Shown here in pieces: positions 51,236-61,616 of a DNA stretch of 64,000 nucleotides. The stretch covers positions 582,501 through 646,500 of the forward strand of contig CAJNDS010001302.1 in the NCBI GenBank assembly GCA_905221605.1. Reading direction: 5' to 3'. Each line of letters starts with the position of its first letter. Positions within the stretch are counted from its first letter, which is position 1. Source of the stretch: Symbiodinium natans. Lineage: Eukaryota > Sar > Dinophyceae > Suessiales > Symbiodiniaceae. The position numbers and the translations under genes are program-made. The notes under the pieces are model-generated. The model made no database searches and had not been told where the DNA came from. It worked only from the letters and a program-made list of their open reading frames with translations.

Positions 51236-51320
51236 CCGCCATGCTAAGACACACGTAGTTGACATGAAAATGAGCAGCCGAAAGGCTATACAAGTCAAGC
51301 ACGTACAGCTCGGACTGTGA
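51236..51320 (+). CDS. Candidate terminal exon
   Basis: HAKTHVVDMKMSSRKAIQVK then HVQLGL and TGA at 51318. Basic, no family. Weak splice evidence. Confidence 0.25.
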
Positions 51321-51774
51321 CTTAGCCGTGTGTACGCGTTTACTGACAAGACATGCTAGGCCAGACAAGAACCACTTTTGCATCACCTTTGTGCCAGGAA
51401 GTCGTGCAACCCTAAACCGTAAACCCTAAATCCGAAGGTCTGTTCGGCTTGGCCTCCCGGTGGCCAGCGGCTGTTTAGGGTTTAGGGTTTAGGGTTTAGG
51501 GTTTAGGGTTTAGGGTTTAGGCTGATGACTTCGCAAGGCAGTAATATCGTACTACCCAAGTGGACACTCAGGTACGTTTTTTGGTACAAGTGACTTTTGC
51601 GACAAACGTCGTGTTTCGTGGTAAAACCCTAAACCCTATAAACCACCAAAACAACGATAAACCCTAAACTCTACAAACCCCTAAGCCCGATAAAGCACGA
51701 TTCGCCCCCAGGGGTTACCGGCTAAACCCTAAACCCTAAACCCTAACCCTAAACCCTAAACCCTAAGCCTCCAG

Positions 51775-51833
51775 GCTCTACTGCTCCTGGCGTCGATGGA
51801 GGATCCCAGGATCGGCCCTATCGAGTCCATAGG
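51775..51833 (+). CDS. PPR-like exon
   Basis: Acceptor CCTCCAG after a CCCTAAA array, peptide ALLLLASMEDPRIGPIESIG, donor GG|GTATAGGG leading into TTTAGGG repeats. It matches the second helix and linker of a PPR repeat (ALxLLxSMxxxxIxP). End phase 2. Confidence 0.5.
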
Positions 51834-52316
51834 GTATAGGGTTTTAGGGTTTAGGGTTTAGGGTTTGGGGTTTGGGGTTTGGGGTTTAAGGTTTAGGGGC
51901 TTGAGGGGTTCTAGGGGATTTTAGGGTTTAGGGGTTTCGGCCCTTTGGGCTTTTAGGGGTTCTAGGGTGCAGGGGCTTTAGTGTTATTCTGGTGGTTTGG
52001 GGATCAATGCTCTCATGCGGGTACTGCCCAGAATGCTTAGAAAAGAACCCCTAAACCCTAAACCCTAAACCCTAAACCCTAAACCCATGTGCAAACCCCA
52101 AGCCCTCAACCCCCCTAACCTTCTAACCCCTGAAGCGAAAGAGCCTCCCTAGTCTGCGTAGTCCCCCAACCCCTAAACCCTGCACCCTAAACCCTACACG
52201 AACCCTCTAACCTTTTAAACCCTAAACCCCTACACCCTAAACCCTACACCCTAAACCCTCAACCCTCGAAACCCCCGAAGCGAAAGAGCCTCCCTTGTCT
52301 GCTTCGTGTGTTTCAG

Positions 52317-52368
52317 GACCTCGGCACCTCCGCCCAATTCCATCAGACGCCTTGGCTCCATTTGAGCG
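52317..52368 (+). CDS. Candidate exon
   Basis: Acceptor GTGTTTCAG, peptide DLGTSAQFHQTPWLHLSG, ending near a G run. Unknown product. Confidence 0.3.
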
Positions 52369-52721
52369 GGGGGTTAGGATTCGGGAGTTTAGGGTTTAGG
52401 GGTTTTGGGGTTTAGGGTTAAATCAAAGGTTTAGGGTTTAGGGTTTTTAGGGGGTTTAGGGTTTAGGGGTTCATCAGGAGTTAGGGGGTAATACCTTGAG
52501 AAGCCACCGAGGCATGCAACAGCCAATCATCATTGCTGGGCAGCTTCGGCGTTTTGCGCCCCTAATCCCCCCAAACGTTTGACCCTAAATCCCCAAACCC
52601 TAGATCCGCAAACCCTAAACCCTAAATCTCTAAATCCCTAAATCCCTAAATCCCTAAACACTAAAACCCTAAACCCTAAACCCCAAACCCTAAACCCTAA
52701 ACCCTAAACCTCGGAACTGAG

Positions 52722-52777
52722 GCTTCAACGTCGGCATCAGCGCCTGTGAGCAAGGCCAGGGGCCACGGGGGGAGGAG
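52722..52777 (+). CDS. PPR-like exon
   Basis: Acceptor ACTGAG, peptide FNVGISACEQGQGPRGEE, donor GAG|GTTCTCC. FNVGISACEQGQ is a near-exact match to the YNAAISACEKGxQ first-helix signature of dinoflagellate PPR repeats. CCCTAAA precedes and TTTAGGG follows. Confidence 0.55.
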
Positions 52778-53134
52778 GTTCTCCATGTGGGGGTTTAGGG
52801 TTTAGGGTTTAGGATTTAGGGTTTAGGGTTTAGGGTTTAGGGTTTAGGGTTTAGGGTATTTGCATAAGAATTCCAGAAAAATAACAGCAAAGATTAGTCC
52901 TTATAAGGGCAATGTAGGGATTATTGCTCAAAAACCCCAAAGAAAAGCAGCAACTAACATTCCTTATAAGGGCTTTAGGGTTTAGGGTTTAGGGTTTAGG
53001 GAGTATTGTTTATTGTTTGGGGTTCCTGACAAAAGTAGATGTGGGGCGTGTTCCGGGATGCTGCTGCAAGCCCCTACACCCCTGAACATCCTCCAACACC
53101 TACACCCTAGGGTGGGTTTCGGGTTTAGGGTTTA

Positions 53135-53572
53135 GGGTTTAGGGTTTAGAGTTTAGGGAGCCTATTCGAGCCTCTGGTGTGTAGAGCTGTGGGGTTATTA
53201 GAAGTTTTGTAGGTGCTGTGTCCCAAAAAAGGTCTTGACTGCAAGTTTGACCGAATCGTTCTGACCGAGTATACTGTCTTGAAAACAGATTCGGGAAAGC
53301 TATTTTGGTTGGAGTTTGGTTCGGACATAGGTCTTGGTAAGTTGTTTTTTGAGCTTCCTGGGGGCCGTTTTAGGTGCCCCCTTCTCGGGTGGGAACTGCG
53401 GAAGTTGTTTTTTGACTCTGTCTCTTGGAACTTGACTTGCCTTGGTTGCATTCCGGTTTATTGGCTGGGTTTAGGCCTCCCATGTCGATGTTTTTTTTGG
53501 GGGGAAGGAGTCGTAAGGGCAGTATGGCTGCCAGCCCAAAACACGTCAACAAAAGCATCAACAGCCCCCTAA
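53135..53572 (+). CDS. ORF of about 119 codons, doubtful
   Basis: Plus frame open 53213-53572 (contains FDRIVLTEYTVLKTDSGKLF), with the minus strand also open over 53146-53451. GTTGTTTTTTGA occurs twice (53341 and 53405). No splice evidence; may be a degenerate repeat. Confidence 0.25.
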
Positions 53573-53810
53573 ACCTCATACCCCTTACCCCACCCCCCAA
53601 ACCCCTATAGGCCCCCAAACCTAAGCCTCACAAGACCCCATAAGCCGGTTTATAGTACCCCCGATTATACTCTCGTATACGGGGGAAGATCCCAGCCTAA
53701 ACCCCACAAGACCCCAGAAGCCTCCTGAGCCCACCCCAAACCCCAAACCTCAAACCCCAAACCCCAAACCCTAAACCCCAAACCCCAAACCCTAAACCCT
53801 AAACCCTCAG

Positions 53811-53873
53811 GTTCCCGCTGGCTCCTGGCCCTCGAGCTGCTGGACACCATGGAGGACCCTCCGGTGCCGGAAT
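53811..53873 (+). CDS. PPR-like exon
   Basis: Acceptor ACCCTCAG after CCCTAAA/CCCCAAA repeats, peptide SRWLLALELLDTMEDPPVPE, donor AAT|GTGAGCC. RWLLALELLDTMED matches the second PPR helix (QWxxALxLLxxMxx). A TTTAGGG array begins 17 bp after the donor. Confidence 0.55.
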
Positions 53874-54135
53874 GTGAGCCGAAAGGGGGGTTTAGGGTTT
53901 AGGGTTTAGGGTTTAGGGTTTAGGGTTTAAGGTCGAAAGGGGGGCTCTTACACCTACGGAAGCAAAACCCTAACCCTGTAGGCCCTAGGCCCTAAACCCT
54001 ATCAGCCCTAAAAGCCCTAAACTTTAAGCCCTTAAACTCTACACTTTAAGCCATTAACCTCTAAACCTAAACCTAAACCCTAAACCCTAAACCCCAAACC
54101 CTAAACCTTAAACCCTAAACCCTAAACCCTAAACC

Positions 54136-54222
54136 CTAAACCCTTCCAGGCTGGGCGACTTCGCGTCGACGTTGTGGCCGCCTCGGCCGCGCTGGCGGCG
54201 CTGGGGGCCGCGGGTATGGTCC
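54136..54222 (+). CDS. PPR-like exon
   Basis: Acceptor TTCCAG after CCCTAAA, peptide GRLRVDVVAASAALAALGAA then G, donor GG|GTATGG. VDVVAASAALAALGAAG resembles the first PPR helix (VxxYNAAISACEKAG). It would naturally follow 53811-53873, but the phase is off by one with these boundaries. Confidence 0.45.
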
Positions 54223-54234
54223 ACAGGCAGGGTT

Positions 54235-54360
54235 TAGGGTTTAGGGTTTAGGGTTGAGGGTTGAGGGTTGAGGGTTGAGGGTTAGGGTTGAGGGTTGAGG
54301 GTTAGGGTTGAGGGTTGAGGGTTTGAGGTTTAGGGTTTAAGGTTTGGGGTTGAGGGTTTA
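54235..54360. repeat. TTTAGGG then TTGAGGG array
   Basis: TTTAGGG units followed by about twelve TTGAGGG variants, another locally amplified variant. Confidence 0.95.
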
Positions 54361-54575
54361 GAGAAAATTGAGGAAGTCTTGGGGTGTAGCAGTTTGGGGT
54401 CCACATGCAACATAGGGTTCGGTCGGCCTGCAGGTTGGCTTCGGGAGGTTCATGTATCGAAATAGGACATACTTGGGCTTCAAGGTAGCTCCTGTGCCCC
54501 TAAACCCTAAACCCTAAACCCTAAACCCTAAACCCTAAACCCTAAACCCTAAACCGCCCTAAACCCTAAACAAAG

Positions 54576-54645
54576 GCAAACTTGAAAGCTCTTCGGCAAA
54601 GTACAGCCCGCAGCTGAATCGCTGCAGAGATCCCCAGTTTTTGTT
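54576..54645 (+). CDS. Candidate exon with strong donor
   Basis: Acceptor ACAAAG after CCCTAAA, peptide KLESSSAKYSPQLNRCRDPQ then FL, donor GTT|GTGAGTC, the best donor match in this stretch. A stop two bases later would make it terminal if unspliced. Product unknown. Confidence 0.4.
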
Positions 54646-54887
54646 GTGAGTCTTGACTTCTTTTGTGAGTCTTAATGGCCTGCATGGTTGGGGGGTTTAG
54701 GGTTTAGGGTTTAGGGTTTAGGGTTTGGGATTTGCCACGATTTAAGGATCAGGGTTTGCAGCGTTTCATAGCCCTACCAAACCCTACACACAAAACGCGA
54801 AATGGGCCGAGGCCCTTCCCAGTAGAGCCAATACTCTCGCTGAGCAAGATCAAAAACACCCAAACACCGACCTGCCTCTCCATACTG

Positions 54888-54956
54888 CTCAGTATCATGA
54901 AACCCCAAACCGCAGAAATGGCCTCAGTATCATGAAACCCGAAACCGCAGAATGGC
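54888..54956. repeat. 34-bp tandem duplication
   Basis: CAGTATCATGAAACCCCAAA occurs twice, with CCGCAGAAATGGCCT and CCGCAGAATGGCCT following; two copies in direct tandem. Confidence 0.9.
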
Positions 54957-55182
54957 CTATAGATATAGCCACAACCTGAAGAAGTTCCCGATCCTATGCC
55001 TTAACGGTAGGTCTCGAATTTAGGCCCCTCAGGGTGCTGCTTGTTTGTGTTCTGGTTCCTGTTTTCCTGATTAAAAAGTACCCCGAAAGAAACTACTGTT
55101 AAACCTTTGCGTCCTGTACCACCAAAGACCGCTCTGGCCGCCCGCCCCCCCCCCCCCCCCCCCCCCCCAAGAATTTTCCCAG

Positions 55183-55232
55183 GGCCAAGCGTCTTTTTCG
55201 GAAGGCCCGTTGGAGTCAGGCAGCGCGCTGGG
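55183..55232 (+). CDS. Candidate exon after long poly-C
   Basis: A 26-base C run and TTTTCCCAG precede GQASFSEGPLESGSALG; donor GG|GTTAGGG joins TTCAGGG/TTTAGGG repeats. Product unknown. Confidence 0.4.
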
Positions 55233-55577
55233 GTTAGGGTTCAGGGTTCAGAGTTTAGGGTTCAGGATTCAGGGTTCAGAGTTTAGGGTTAGGGTTAGTT
55301 CAGGGTTCAGGGTTCAGGGTTCACAGTTCAGGGTTTAGGGTTTAGGGTTTAGGGTTTAGGGTTTAGGGTTTCCAGCTTCAGTCCGGGGATTAGTACAGCT
55401 TGTGGCTCTTGTCGGGGTGTTTTGAGGGAATTTGCAGGACTTGGAGGTCTCAGGGTTCATAGTTCTTCGAGGTGTTCCTAACATAAGTAGCCCTAAACTC
55501 TAAACCCTAAACCCTGAACCCTGAACCCTGAAACTTCAGCTTAAACACGAACACCTTCAAACGGCTTTAGGGCGCAG

Positions 55578-55675
55578 AAGGAGCTGTGAACTGCTGAAGA
55601 CTCCATGGGGTGAATCCTTGCTAGTTCTCACCTCATCCTGCCAAAAGCCGCTCCCTCTTTCTCTCTCTGAAGAGG
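55578..55675 (+). CDS. Candidate exon
   Basis: Acceptor GGGCGCAG, peptide RSCELLKTPWGESLLVLTSS then CQKPLPLSLSEEG, donor AGAGG|GTTGGGG. Product unknown; no antisense frame is equally open. Confidence 0.4.
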
Positions 55676-56008
55676 GTTGGGGTTTAGGGTTTTGGGTTTA
55701 GGGTTTAAGGCCCTCCCCCTCATAGGTCTACCTCTGGCAGAACCCTCGGCCATCAACCCTGAACATTCTGATTGTAGGGCATAAGGGATGAAGTGCCCTT
55801 TATCGCCCCCTTTAAGGGCCCAAGCTGGGGCCCTTGCTTCCCTAAACCCTAAGCCCTAAACCCCAAACCCTAAACCCCAAACCCCAAACCCTAAACCCTA
55901 AACCCCAAACCCGAAACCCCAAACCCCAAACCCTAAACCCTAAACCCTGAACCCTAAACCCTAAACCCTAAACCCCCCAAACCCTGGGATGTATAGCTGG
56001 TCCTGCAG

Positions 56009-56065
56009 ATCGACCCCAACGCGGTCAGCTTCGGATCCATGATCTCAGCCTGTGAATCTCGTCAC
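56009..56065 (+). CDS. PPR-like exon
   Basis: Acceptor GTCCTGCAG, then IDPNAVSFGSMISACESR in phase 0. DPNAVSFGSMISACE is an almost perfect first-helix PPR signature for dinoflagellates (PNVISYNAAISACE). Donor may be C|GTCACC or GTGAATC. CCCTAAA precedes and TTTAGGG follows. Confidence 0.6.
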
Positions 56066-56099
56066 CATAATACTGAGGGATTTAGGGGTTTCGGGTTTA

Positions 56100-56500
56100 G
56101 GGTTAGGGTTCAGGGTCTAGGGTCTAGGGTCTAGGGTCTAGGGTCTAGGGTCTAGGGTCTAGGGTCTAGGGTTTAGGGTTTAGGGTTTAGGGTTTAGGGT
56201 TTAGGGTTTAGGGTTTAGGGTTTAGGGCCAGGGTTCAGGGGTTTAAGGGCTAGGGCTAGGGTTTAGGGTAGGGTTTAGGGGGTTCAGGGTTTATAGGGTT
56301 TTGGGGTTTAGGGTTTACGGTTTATAGAGTTTTGGGGTTTAGGGATTAGGGTTTAGGGGTTTTGGGTTTACAGGGTTTTAGGGTTTAGGGTTTAGGGTTT
56401 GTAGGGTTTTAGGGTTTTGGGATTTAGGGCTTAGGGGTTTAGGGTGTAGGAGTTTAGGGGTTCAGGGTTTGTAGGTTTTTAGGGTTTAGGGTTCGGGTTT
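56100..56500. repeat. TCTAGGG/TTTAGGG array, degenerating rightward
   Basis: Nine TCTAGGG units, about ten TTTAGGG, then progressively diverged TTTAGGGTTTATAGG-like units to about 56500. Confidence 0.9.
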
Positions 56501-56694
56501 CGGGCGCTGCGACTGAACTTTTGCAGTGCTGGGTTGGTTAGGCTGTGAAGTTTTTTGGGCTTTGTGGTTTGGGGGCCTCAACCCAAGTTCCAAAAACCCT
56601 GAAAGATTTAGGCTGTCAAGCGCTTAGGGCTGTTTTAAGAGTCATCAGGGGGCCCAACTCCAAACCCCAACCCCAAAGCTTAAATTTCAGTACC

Positions 56695-56790
56695 CCAAGC
56701 CCCAAAGCCCCCAAAGCCCCAAAGCCCCCAAAGCCCCAAAGCCCCCAAAGCCCCAAAGCCCCAAAGCCCCAAAGCCCCAAAGCCCCAAAG
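56695..56790. repeat. CCCCAAAG/CCCCCAAAG minisatellite
   Basis: About eleven tandem units of 8-9 bp; the reading frame through it (KAPKPQSP) is repeat-derived. Confidence 0.95.
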
Positions 56791-56861
56791 GTGTAGGGTT
56801 TAGGCTTTAGGGTTCAGGGTTCAGGGTTTAGGGTTTAGGGTTTTGGTCCTCTGACCAAGGA

Positions 56862-56932
56862 GAAGTCCAGCGATTGGCGTGGCAGCCTGGACTATCTACG
56901 CGCTTCCTGGATCCAGCCACTCGACCCTAGGG
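56862..56932 (+). CDS. PPR-like exon
   Basis: After GACCAAG the frame reads EKSSDWRGSLDYLRASWIQP then LDP. EKSSDWRGSLDYLRA fits the EKxxQWxxALxLL PPR core loosely. TTTAGGG repeats follow. Confidence 0.4.
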
Positions 56933-57117
56933 TTCGGGGTTTTTTTGAGTTTAGGGTTTAGGGTTTAGGGTTCAGCAGCTCTGGGTCGAGCAATCTCTAG
57001 TAGAGCCGCTGTCTGGACTCTAGAAAAAAACCCCACCCACCCAGAGAATCCCAAAACATTAAGAAATATAAAGTTCACATTTTTCCTCAGCAAGCCCTGT
57101 CCTCCAACCTCATTTAT

Positions 57118-57695
57118 TCATTCTGCTCGTGTTCTTTGTCATTCTGCTTGGTTTCCATTCTGCTCGTATGCGTTTCTTTCTGCTCATATTCATTCTGCTC
57201 GTATTCGTTCTTTTTCTGATCTGCTCGTCTCGTGTTCGTTCTCGTTCTGCTCGTATTCATTCTGCTCGTATTCGTTCTCTCTCTGCTCGATTTCAGTCCG
57301 CTCGTTTTCGTTGTGTTTCTTCTCGTATTCATTCTGTTCGTATTCGTTCTCTCTCTCTCTGCTCGATTTCAGTCTGCTCGTCTTCGTTCTCTCTCTGCTC
57401 GTAATCATTCTGCTCGTATTCGTTCTCTTTCTGCTCATATTCATTTTGCTCGTGTTCGTTCTCTTTCTGCTCGTATTCGGGCTTTTTCTGCACGTATTCG
57501 TTCTCTCTCTGCTCGATTTCAGTCCGCTCGTTTTCGCTGTCTTTCTGCTCGTACTGAGTCTGCTCGTACTCATTCTCTTTCTGCTCGTATTCATTCTGCT
57601 CGTATTCGTTCTCTCTCTGCTCGACGTCAGTCTGCTCGTATTCGTTCTCTTTCTGCTCATATTCACTTTGCTCGTGTTCGTTTTCCCCGGTGACC
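57118..57695. repeat. TCTGCTCGTATTCGTTCTCT minisatellite
   Basis: About 30 diverged units of 18-21 bp. All frames on both strands stay open; the minus strand reads NEYEQKENEYEQ repeats and the plus strand SARIRSLSARI repeats. A coding role on minus (Glu/Asn/Tyr/Gln repeat) is possible but is not supported by flanking sequence. Confidence 0.9.
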
Positions 57696-57819
57696 CTGCC
57701 TATTCTTGGCCGTCTTGTTGGTTGTGTTTGGCACACTTTAAGCTGCCTGGCTTCCACATGGTTTCTTTCCAATTAGTGCCCCGGTGACCTCGCCTCATGT
57801 TGGCTCCTGCTCTTAGGGT

Positions 57820-58460
57820 TTGATGAGAGGCCTAGAGGTTTGTCGTATGTCCCCTCTCTTCGTGCTCGTAGGGTTTGTCGTATGTCCCTCCCTTCATGCT
57901 CGTAGGGGTTTGATGAGAGGTCTACAGGTTTGTCGTACGTCCCCTCCCTTCGTGCTCTTAGATTTTGTCATATGTCGCCTCCCTTCGTGCTCGTCGGCTT
58001 TGTCGTATGTCCCTCTTTTTCTGCTTGCAGAGAATCCCAAGAATTAAGAAACTGAGGTTTTATTTTCAGAGGTTTGTCGTATGTCCCCTCCCTTCGTGCT
58101 CGTCGGCTTTGTCGTATGTGCCTTTTCTTCTGCTTGCAGAGAATCCCAAAACATTGAGAAATGTACGGGTTTATTTTCGAGGTTTGTCGTATGTCCCCCT
58201 CCCTTCGTGCTCGTAGGGTTTGACGAGAGGTCTACAAGTTTGTCGTACGCCCTCTCCCTTCGTGCTCTTAGGGTTTGTCGTATGCCTCCCTTCGTGCTCG
58301 TAGGGTTTGTCGTATGTCCCCTCCCTTCGTGCTCGTATGGTTTGATGAAAGGTCTACAGATTCGTCGCATGTCCCTTCCCTTCGCGCTCTTAGGGTTTGT
58401 CGTATGTCCCCTCCCTTCGTGCTCGTCGGCTTTGTCGCATGCCCCTTGTCTTCGCGCTTG
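57820..58460. repeat. About 38-bp minisatellite (TTTGTCGTATGTCCCCTCCC)
   Basis: Some fifteen units of GGGTTTGTCGTATGTCCCCT plus CCCTTCGTGCTCGTA, with longer higher-order units that also contain TGATGAGAGGTCTACA and CAGAGAATCCCAA. ORFs on both strands are repeat-derived. Confidence 0.9.
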
Positions 58461-58737
58461 CTTTCCGAAGACCGAAGGTAGAACCAAAAGTGTTGGTCCG
58501 GATTGACAAAAAATGTCTTGTTTTCCCCCACCCCACCCTCGAACCATTCCAGTTCGAGCCAATCCCCAACCCACCCTAGAACCAACTACCCGTGTTCGTT
58601 CTCTCTCTTGCTTGCGAAGCCCTCATCCAGGTTTCCAGTTGCTTTTCCCCACCCCACCCTCGGACCACCCAAGATGAGAAACACTAAGAAGGGGCTGCTG
58701 CATTCCCCGGCCCGGCAAAGCCTTCATCTTGATCTGG

Positions 58738-59045
58738 CCCGTGGCCATTGGCAAAAAAGGTGGCCATTGGCAAAAAAAGCCGTGGCCATTGGCAAAAAAA
58801 CCGTGGCCATTGGCAAAAAAGCCGTGGCCATTGGCAAAAAAGCCGTGGCCAAAAAAAGCCGTGGCCATTGGCAAATGCCACTTGCCAATGGCCACGGCTT
58901 TTTTGCCAATGGCCCCGTTCCCCATTAAGGTTGGGCCCCAACCTTAATGGGGAACGTGGCCATTGGCAAAAAAGCCGTGGCCATTGGCAAAAAGCCCGAA
59001 AAGTTGCCAATGGCCACGGCTTTTTTGCCAATGGCCACGTTCCCC
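58738..59045. repeat. Palindromic minisatellite (CCGTGGCCATTGGCAAAAAA)
   Basis: Six direct 19-21-bp units, then inverted copies. Two fold-back centres are visible: TGGCAAATGCCACTTGCCA near 58868 and AAGGTTGGGCCCCAACCTT near 58928. Two GTTCCCCAT...AAGGTT blocks frame the right half. The whole could form a long cruciform. Confidence 0.9.
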
Positions 59046-59079
59046 ATAAAGGTTTAAATTATTATATGATAGAGAGAGT

Positions 59080-59135
59080 TTAGGGTTTAGGGTTTAGGGT
59101 TTAGGGTTTAGGGTTTAGGGTTTAGGGTTTAGGGT
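59080..59135. repeat. TTTAGGG array
   Basis: Eight perfect heptamers immediately after GATAGAGAGAG. Confidence 0.95.
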
Positions 59136-59179
59136 TGTTTAGAACTTGTCTAGGGTTTGTGTCCGGGGTTTTGTGCGGT

Positions 59180-59850
59180 TGTTCTTTGCTTTTGGCTGAA
59201 ACAGGTTGAAAAAGCTGAAAAAAAACACGGGCTTTTTTTTTTTCAGGCCCTTACAGGAAAGCCCTATGCTTTTGGCCTTAGGTTTCGTCCTTTTGGCTGA
59301 AAAAGGCTGATTTGGCTACAAAAAGCTGAAAAGCACTGGCTTTGTCGGCCTTTTTTCAAGCCTTCACCGGAAAACTATGTTTTTGGCCTTCGATTGGGCT
59401 TGTGAAAACTTCAGGGGGTTCTCCAAGGCCGTCAAGCTACGCCCAAAATGTCGAAAACCACCAAAAACTGCCATTTGGGATTTTCTCACCGCCACCAAAC
59501 TAGCGAAAATGCTTATGTGTTGGCCTTAGTGGAGGGTTTGTTGAAGGCACAAAAGTGTCAAAAAAACAATCAACATTCGCCGAGGGTTTTTCAAGGCTGC
59601 CAAATAGCGAAAATCCCTATGTTTTGGCCTTACTTGAGGATTTGTGAAGGCCCAAAATGGTCAACAATCACGAATAATCCCTATGTTTCGGCTTTAACTC
59701 GAGAGCCCAAAATGGCAAAACAACTGCCATTTGGAGGTTTCCAAGGCCGCCAACTTAGAGCGAAAAACGGTATGTTTCCTATCTTCATTGAGGTAGAGGA
59801 TTTGCGAAGAATACCTACTTGTTTGGAAGGCACTGGTGCTTGGTGACACC
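59180..59850 (+). repeat. Diverged tandem repeat, about 105-115-bp unit
   Basis: Two units with TTTTGGCTGAAA...AAAAGCTGAAAA...GGCCTT (59180-59395), then three to four units with CAAAATG...CAAACTGCCATTTGG...AGCGAAAA...TATGTTTTGGCCTTA (59440-59800). A plus frame at 59448-59846 (132 codons) is open through several units, but period and divergence suggest non-coding. Confidence 0.6.
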
Positions 59851-59977
59851 GGTCTTGAGGGTTTAGGGCTTACGGTTTAGGGGAAAGCTCGACCCCAGGG
59901 GCGGAGTATCTTACCAACCCTCAGGTAGAACAACAGAGGTGTGGGGAGGGGGTCTAGCTGGGCTGGTTTGTAACTGG

Positions 59978-60090
59978 GGGTTTACGAAAATTGGGGAACC
60001 CAAATATACACCCCCAAATAGCAGTGGGATTCCCTTATTGTTATAAGGACCCCAAGAAGGTACCCCTAATTTCGGAAACCTTCAAATGGA
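59978..60090. repeat. Fold-back element, family F5
   Basis: GGGGGTTTACGAAAATTGGG at left, inverted as CCCCTAATTTCGGAAACC at right, with an inner GGGAACCC.../...GGACCCC arm. Confidence 0.8.
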
Positions 60091-60640
60091 GGGCCCCACC
60101 TGGCTTCAGGGTCCAAGCCTGAATGGCCCTAGGGTTTCGGGTTTAGGGTTGCGGGTTTAGGGTTTAGGGTTTAGGGGTTTAGGGGTTTAGGGGTTTAGGG
60201 GTTTAGGGCCGGGGGGCTTCGGCTAAGCGCCCGGTAGGCTCAGCAGCAAGCGTCTGCCTGATAATGTTGCACCTGCGTTAGTCCGGGGGGGCCCCTGTTT
60301 AAAGTTATGTTGGCCGGGCTCTTCAGGACACTGTGACTGTTTCGGGGGTTCCTGTTTAAAGGCAAGTCGTTCCCGAAATCCAGAGTTGTGTTTTTTTGTT
60401 GATTTGGGGTTTGCTTTGAAGCCAACTTTAACCCAATGCCCTGGCTTCTTGGCTTAAATGCCAGGCCTCTGATTCTTAAAGGCAGGCCTCCTTTCCAAGA
60501 CCCCGCCCTAAAGCCTAAACCCCAAACCCTAAACCCTAAACCCCAAACCCCAAACCCTAAACCCTAACCCTAAACCCTAAACCCTAAACCCTAAACCCTA
60601 AACCCTAAACCCGGAATCCCAACCGAGCCAACCAAAAAAC
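60091..60640. repeat. Octamer/heptamer arrays, one weak exon
   Basis: TTTAGGG and TTTAGGGG at 60138-60207, CCCTAAA at 60520-60612. 60248-60290 reads RLPDNVAPALVRGG on plus after CAGCAAG; not linked. Confidence 0.7.
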
Positions 60641-60699
60641 AATGGCCCTCTCGATCCGGCAAAGGGGGTGGTCCGGGAGCCAGCCGAGCCCCGAATAAC
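60641..60699 (+). CDS. Possible 18-codon ORF or first exon
   Basis: ATG then MALSIRQRGWSGSQPSPE and TAA, following a CCCTAAA array. A GTGGTCCG donor-like site lies inside. Weak. Confidence 0.2.
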
Positions 60700-60708
60700 T
60701 ACTATGTG

Positions 60709-60806
60709 CTTAAGAACCCCCCCCCCCCCCAAACAAAAAAAAGACAAGTAAAGCTTTATTGCCCTTGTAGGGAAGAATATTTTTTGTTTTGGGGGGGGTT
60801 CTTAAG
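60709..60806. repeat. Fold-back element F7
   Basis: GCTTAAGAACCCCCCCCC and CAAACAAAAAA at left are inverted as TTTTTTGTTTTGGGGGGGGT and TCTTAAGC at right; centre about 40 bp. Confidence 0.9.
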
Positions 60807-60819
60807 CAAACAGTAGAAA

Positions 60820-61015
60820 ATACCCTATACCCTAAACCCTAAACCCTAAACCCTAAACCCTAAACCCTAGAGTCTCTGGATTTCGAAGCCCTGGCCTCTT
60901 GGCTTAAAGGCATCCTAAGCCCGAAGCCAAGACCCCATCATTTCAGGCTTTCCATCTTTTTTGGGACCTAAGACCATATTTTGTTGGCGGTCTTGGGCCC
61001 TTAGATTAAGCCGGA
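60820..61015. other. CCCTAAA run then unique sequence
   Basis: Seven CCCTAAA-type units (60822-60868); the rest shows no coding signal. Confidence 0.6.
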
Positions 61016-61093
61016 CCTTATACTTCCAGGGACCGAATAGTCAGGTTACTAGAACGCTTAAGGACTCAATCATTAGGTCCCTGGAAGTATAGG
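61016..61093. repeat. Fold-back element, family F6
   Basis: TATACTTCCAGGGACCGAAT...ATTAGGTCCCTGGAAGTATA; near-perfect 20-bp terminal inverted repeats and the shared AGGTTACTAGAAC core. Confidence 0.95.
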
Positions 61094-61149
61094 GGACTAA
61101 ACCCTAAACCCTAAACCCTAAGCCGCAATACGAGGCGTCTCGCCGATGA

Positions 61150-61230
61150 GTCTTGCCACAACGCAGCCCTGGCAGCTTGTTCCCGCGCCGTCGGTGGCGA
61201 GGCGGGGCTGAATCGTCTGCGCCCTATGTG
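61150..61230 (+). CDS. PPR-like exon
   Basis: After GATGAG the frame reads SCHNAALAACSRAVGGEAGL then NRLRPMWALG. CHNAALAACSRA resembles YNAAISACEKA and NRLRPMW the following LLxxM. Preceded by CCCTAAA, followed by diverged TTTAGGG. Confidence 0.45.
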
Positions 61231-61302
61231 GGCTTTAGGAGCTTCAGGGCTTTAAGGTGTGGGGTTTAGGGCTTTAAGGTGTGGGGTTCGATAGGGTAGG
61301 GG

Positions 61303-61319
61303 GGGGGGGGGGGGGGGGT
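61303..61319. other. Pure poly-G run (about 18)
   Basis: One of about fifteen G or C runs of 13-28 bases in the window; many directly precede an exon acceptor on one strand. Confidence 0.9.
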
Positions 61320-61616
61320 AGGGGCGTAGCGGGGTGGGTGGGTGGAGGTTCTTCCATGTGGTATGCCCCCAAAACCCAAGGCCCAAGACCATTAACGTCA
61401 GCCCCACACTAACCTAGGCTTGCACTGGTTTCTAGCAACACTCGGAGTGACGGGTCAACCCGACGGTTATATAAACTTTGAACCGAATCCCATAAATGCC
61501 CTCAATACCCCACATACCCTACATACCCTACGTACACATACCCTACAAACCCGAAGCCCTACTCTCAAACCCTTAAAGAAGCAACCCGAAATCCGAAATC
61601 CTACTTCCCCCCCGGC

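Noticed and set aside
57118-58460. CRISPR array
   Set aside because: Units are directly abutting and diverged, with no unique spacers of constant length, and the genome is eukaryotic.
58503-59083. AIGKK/VAIGK repeat proteins on both strands
   Set aside because: Translation of a palindromic minisatellite; several frames are equally open.
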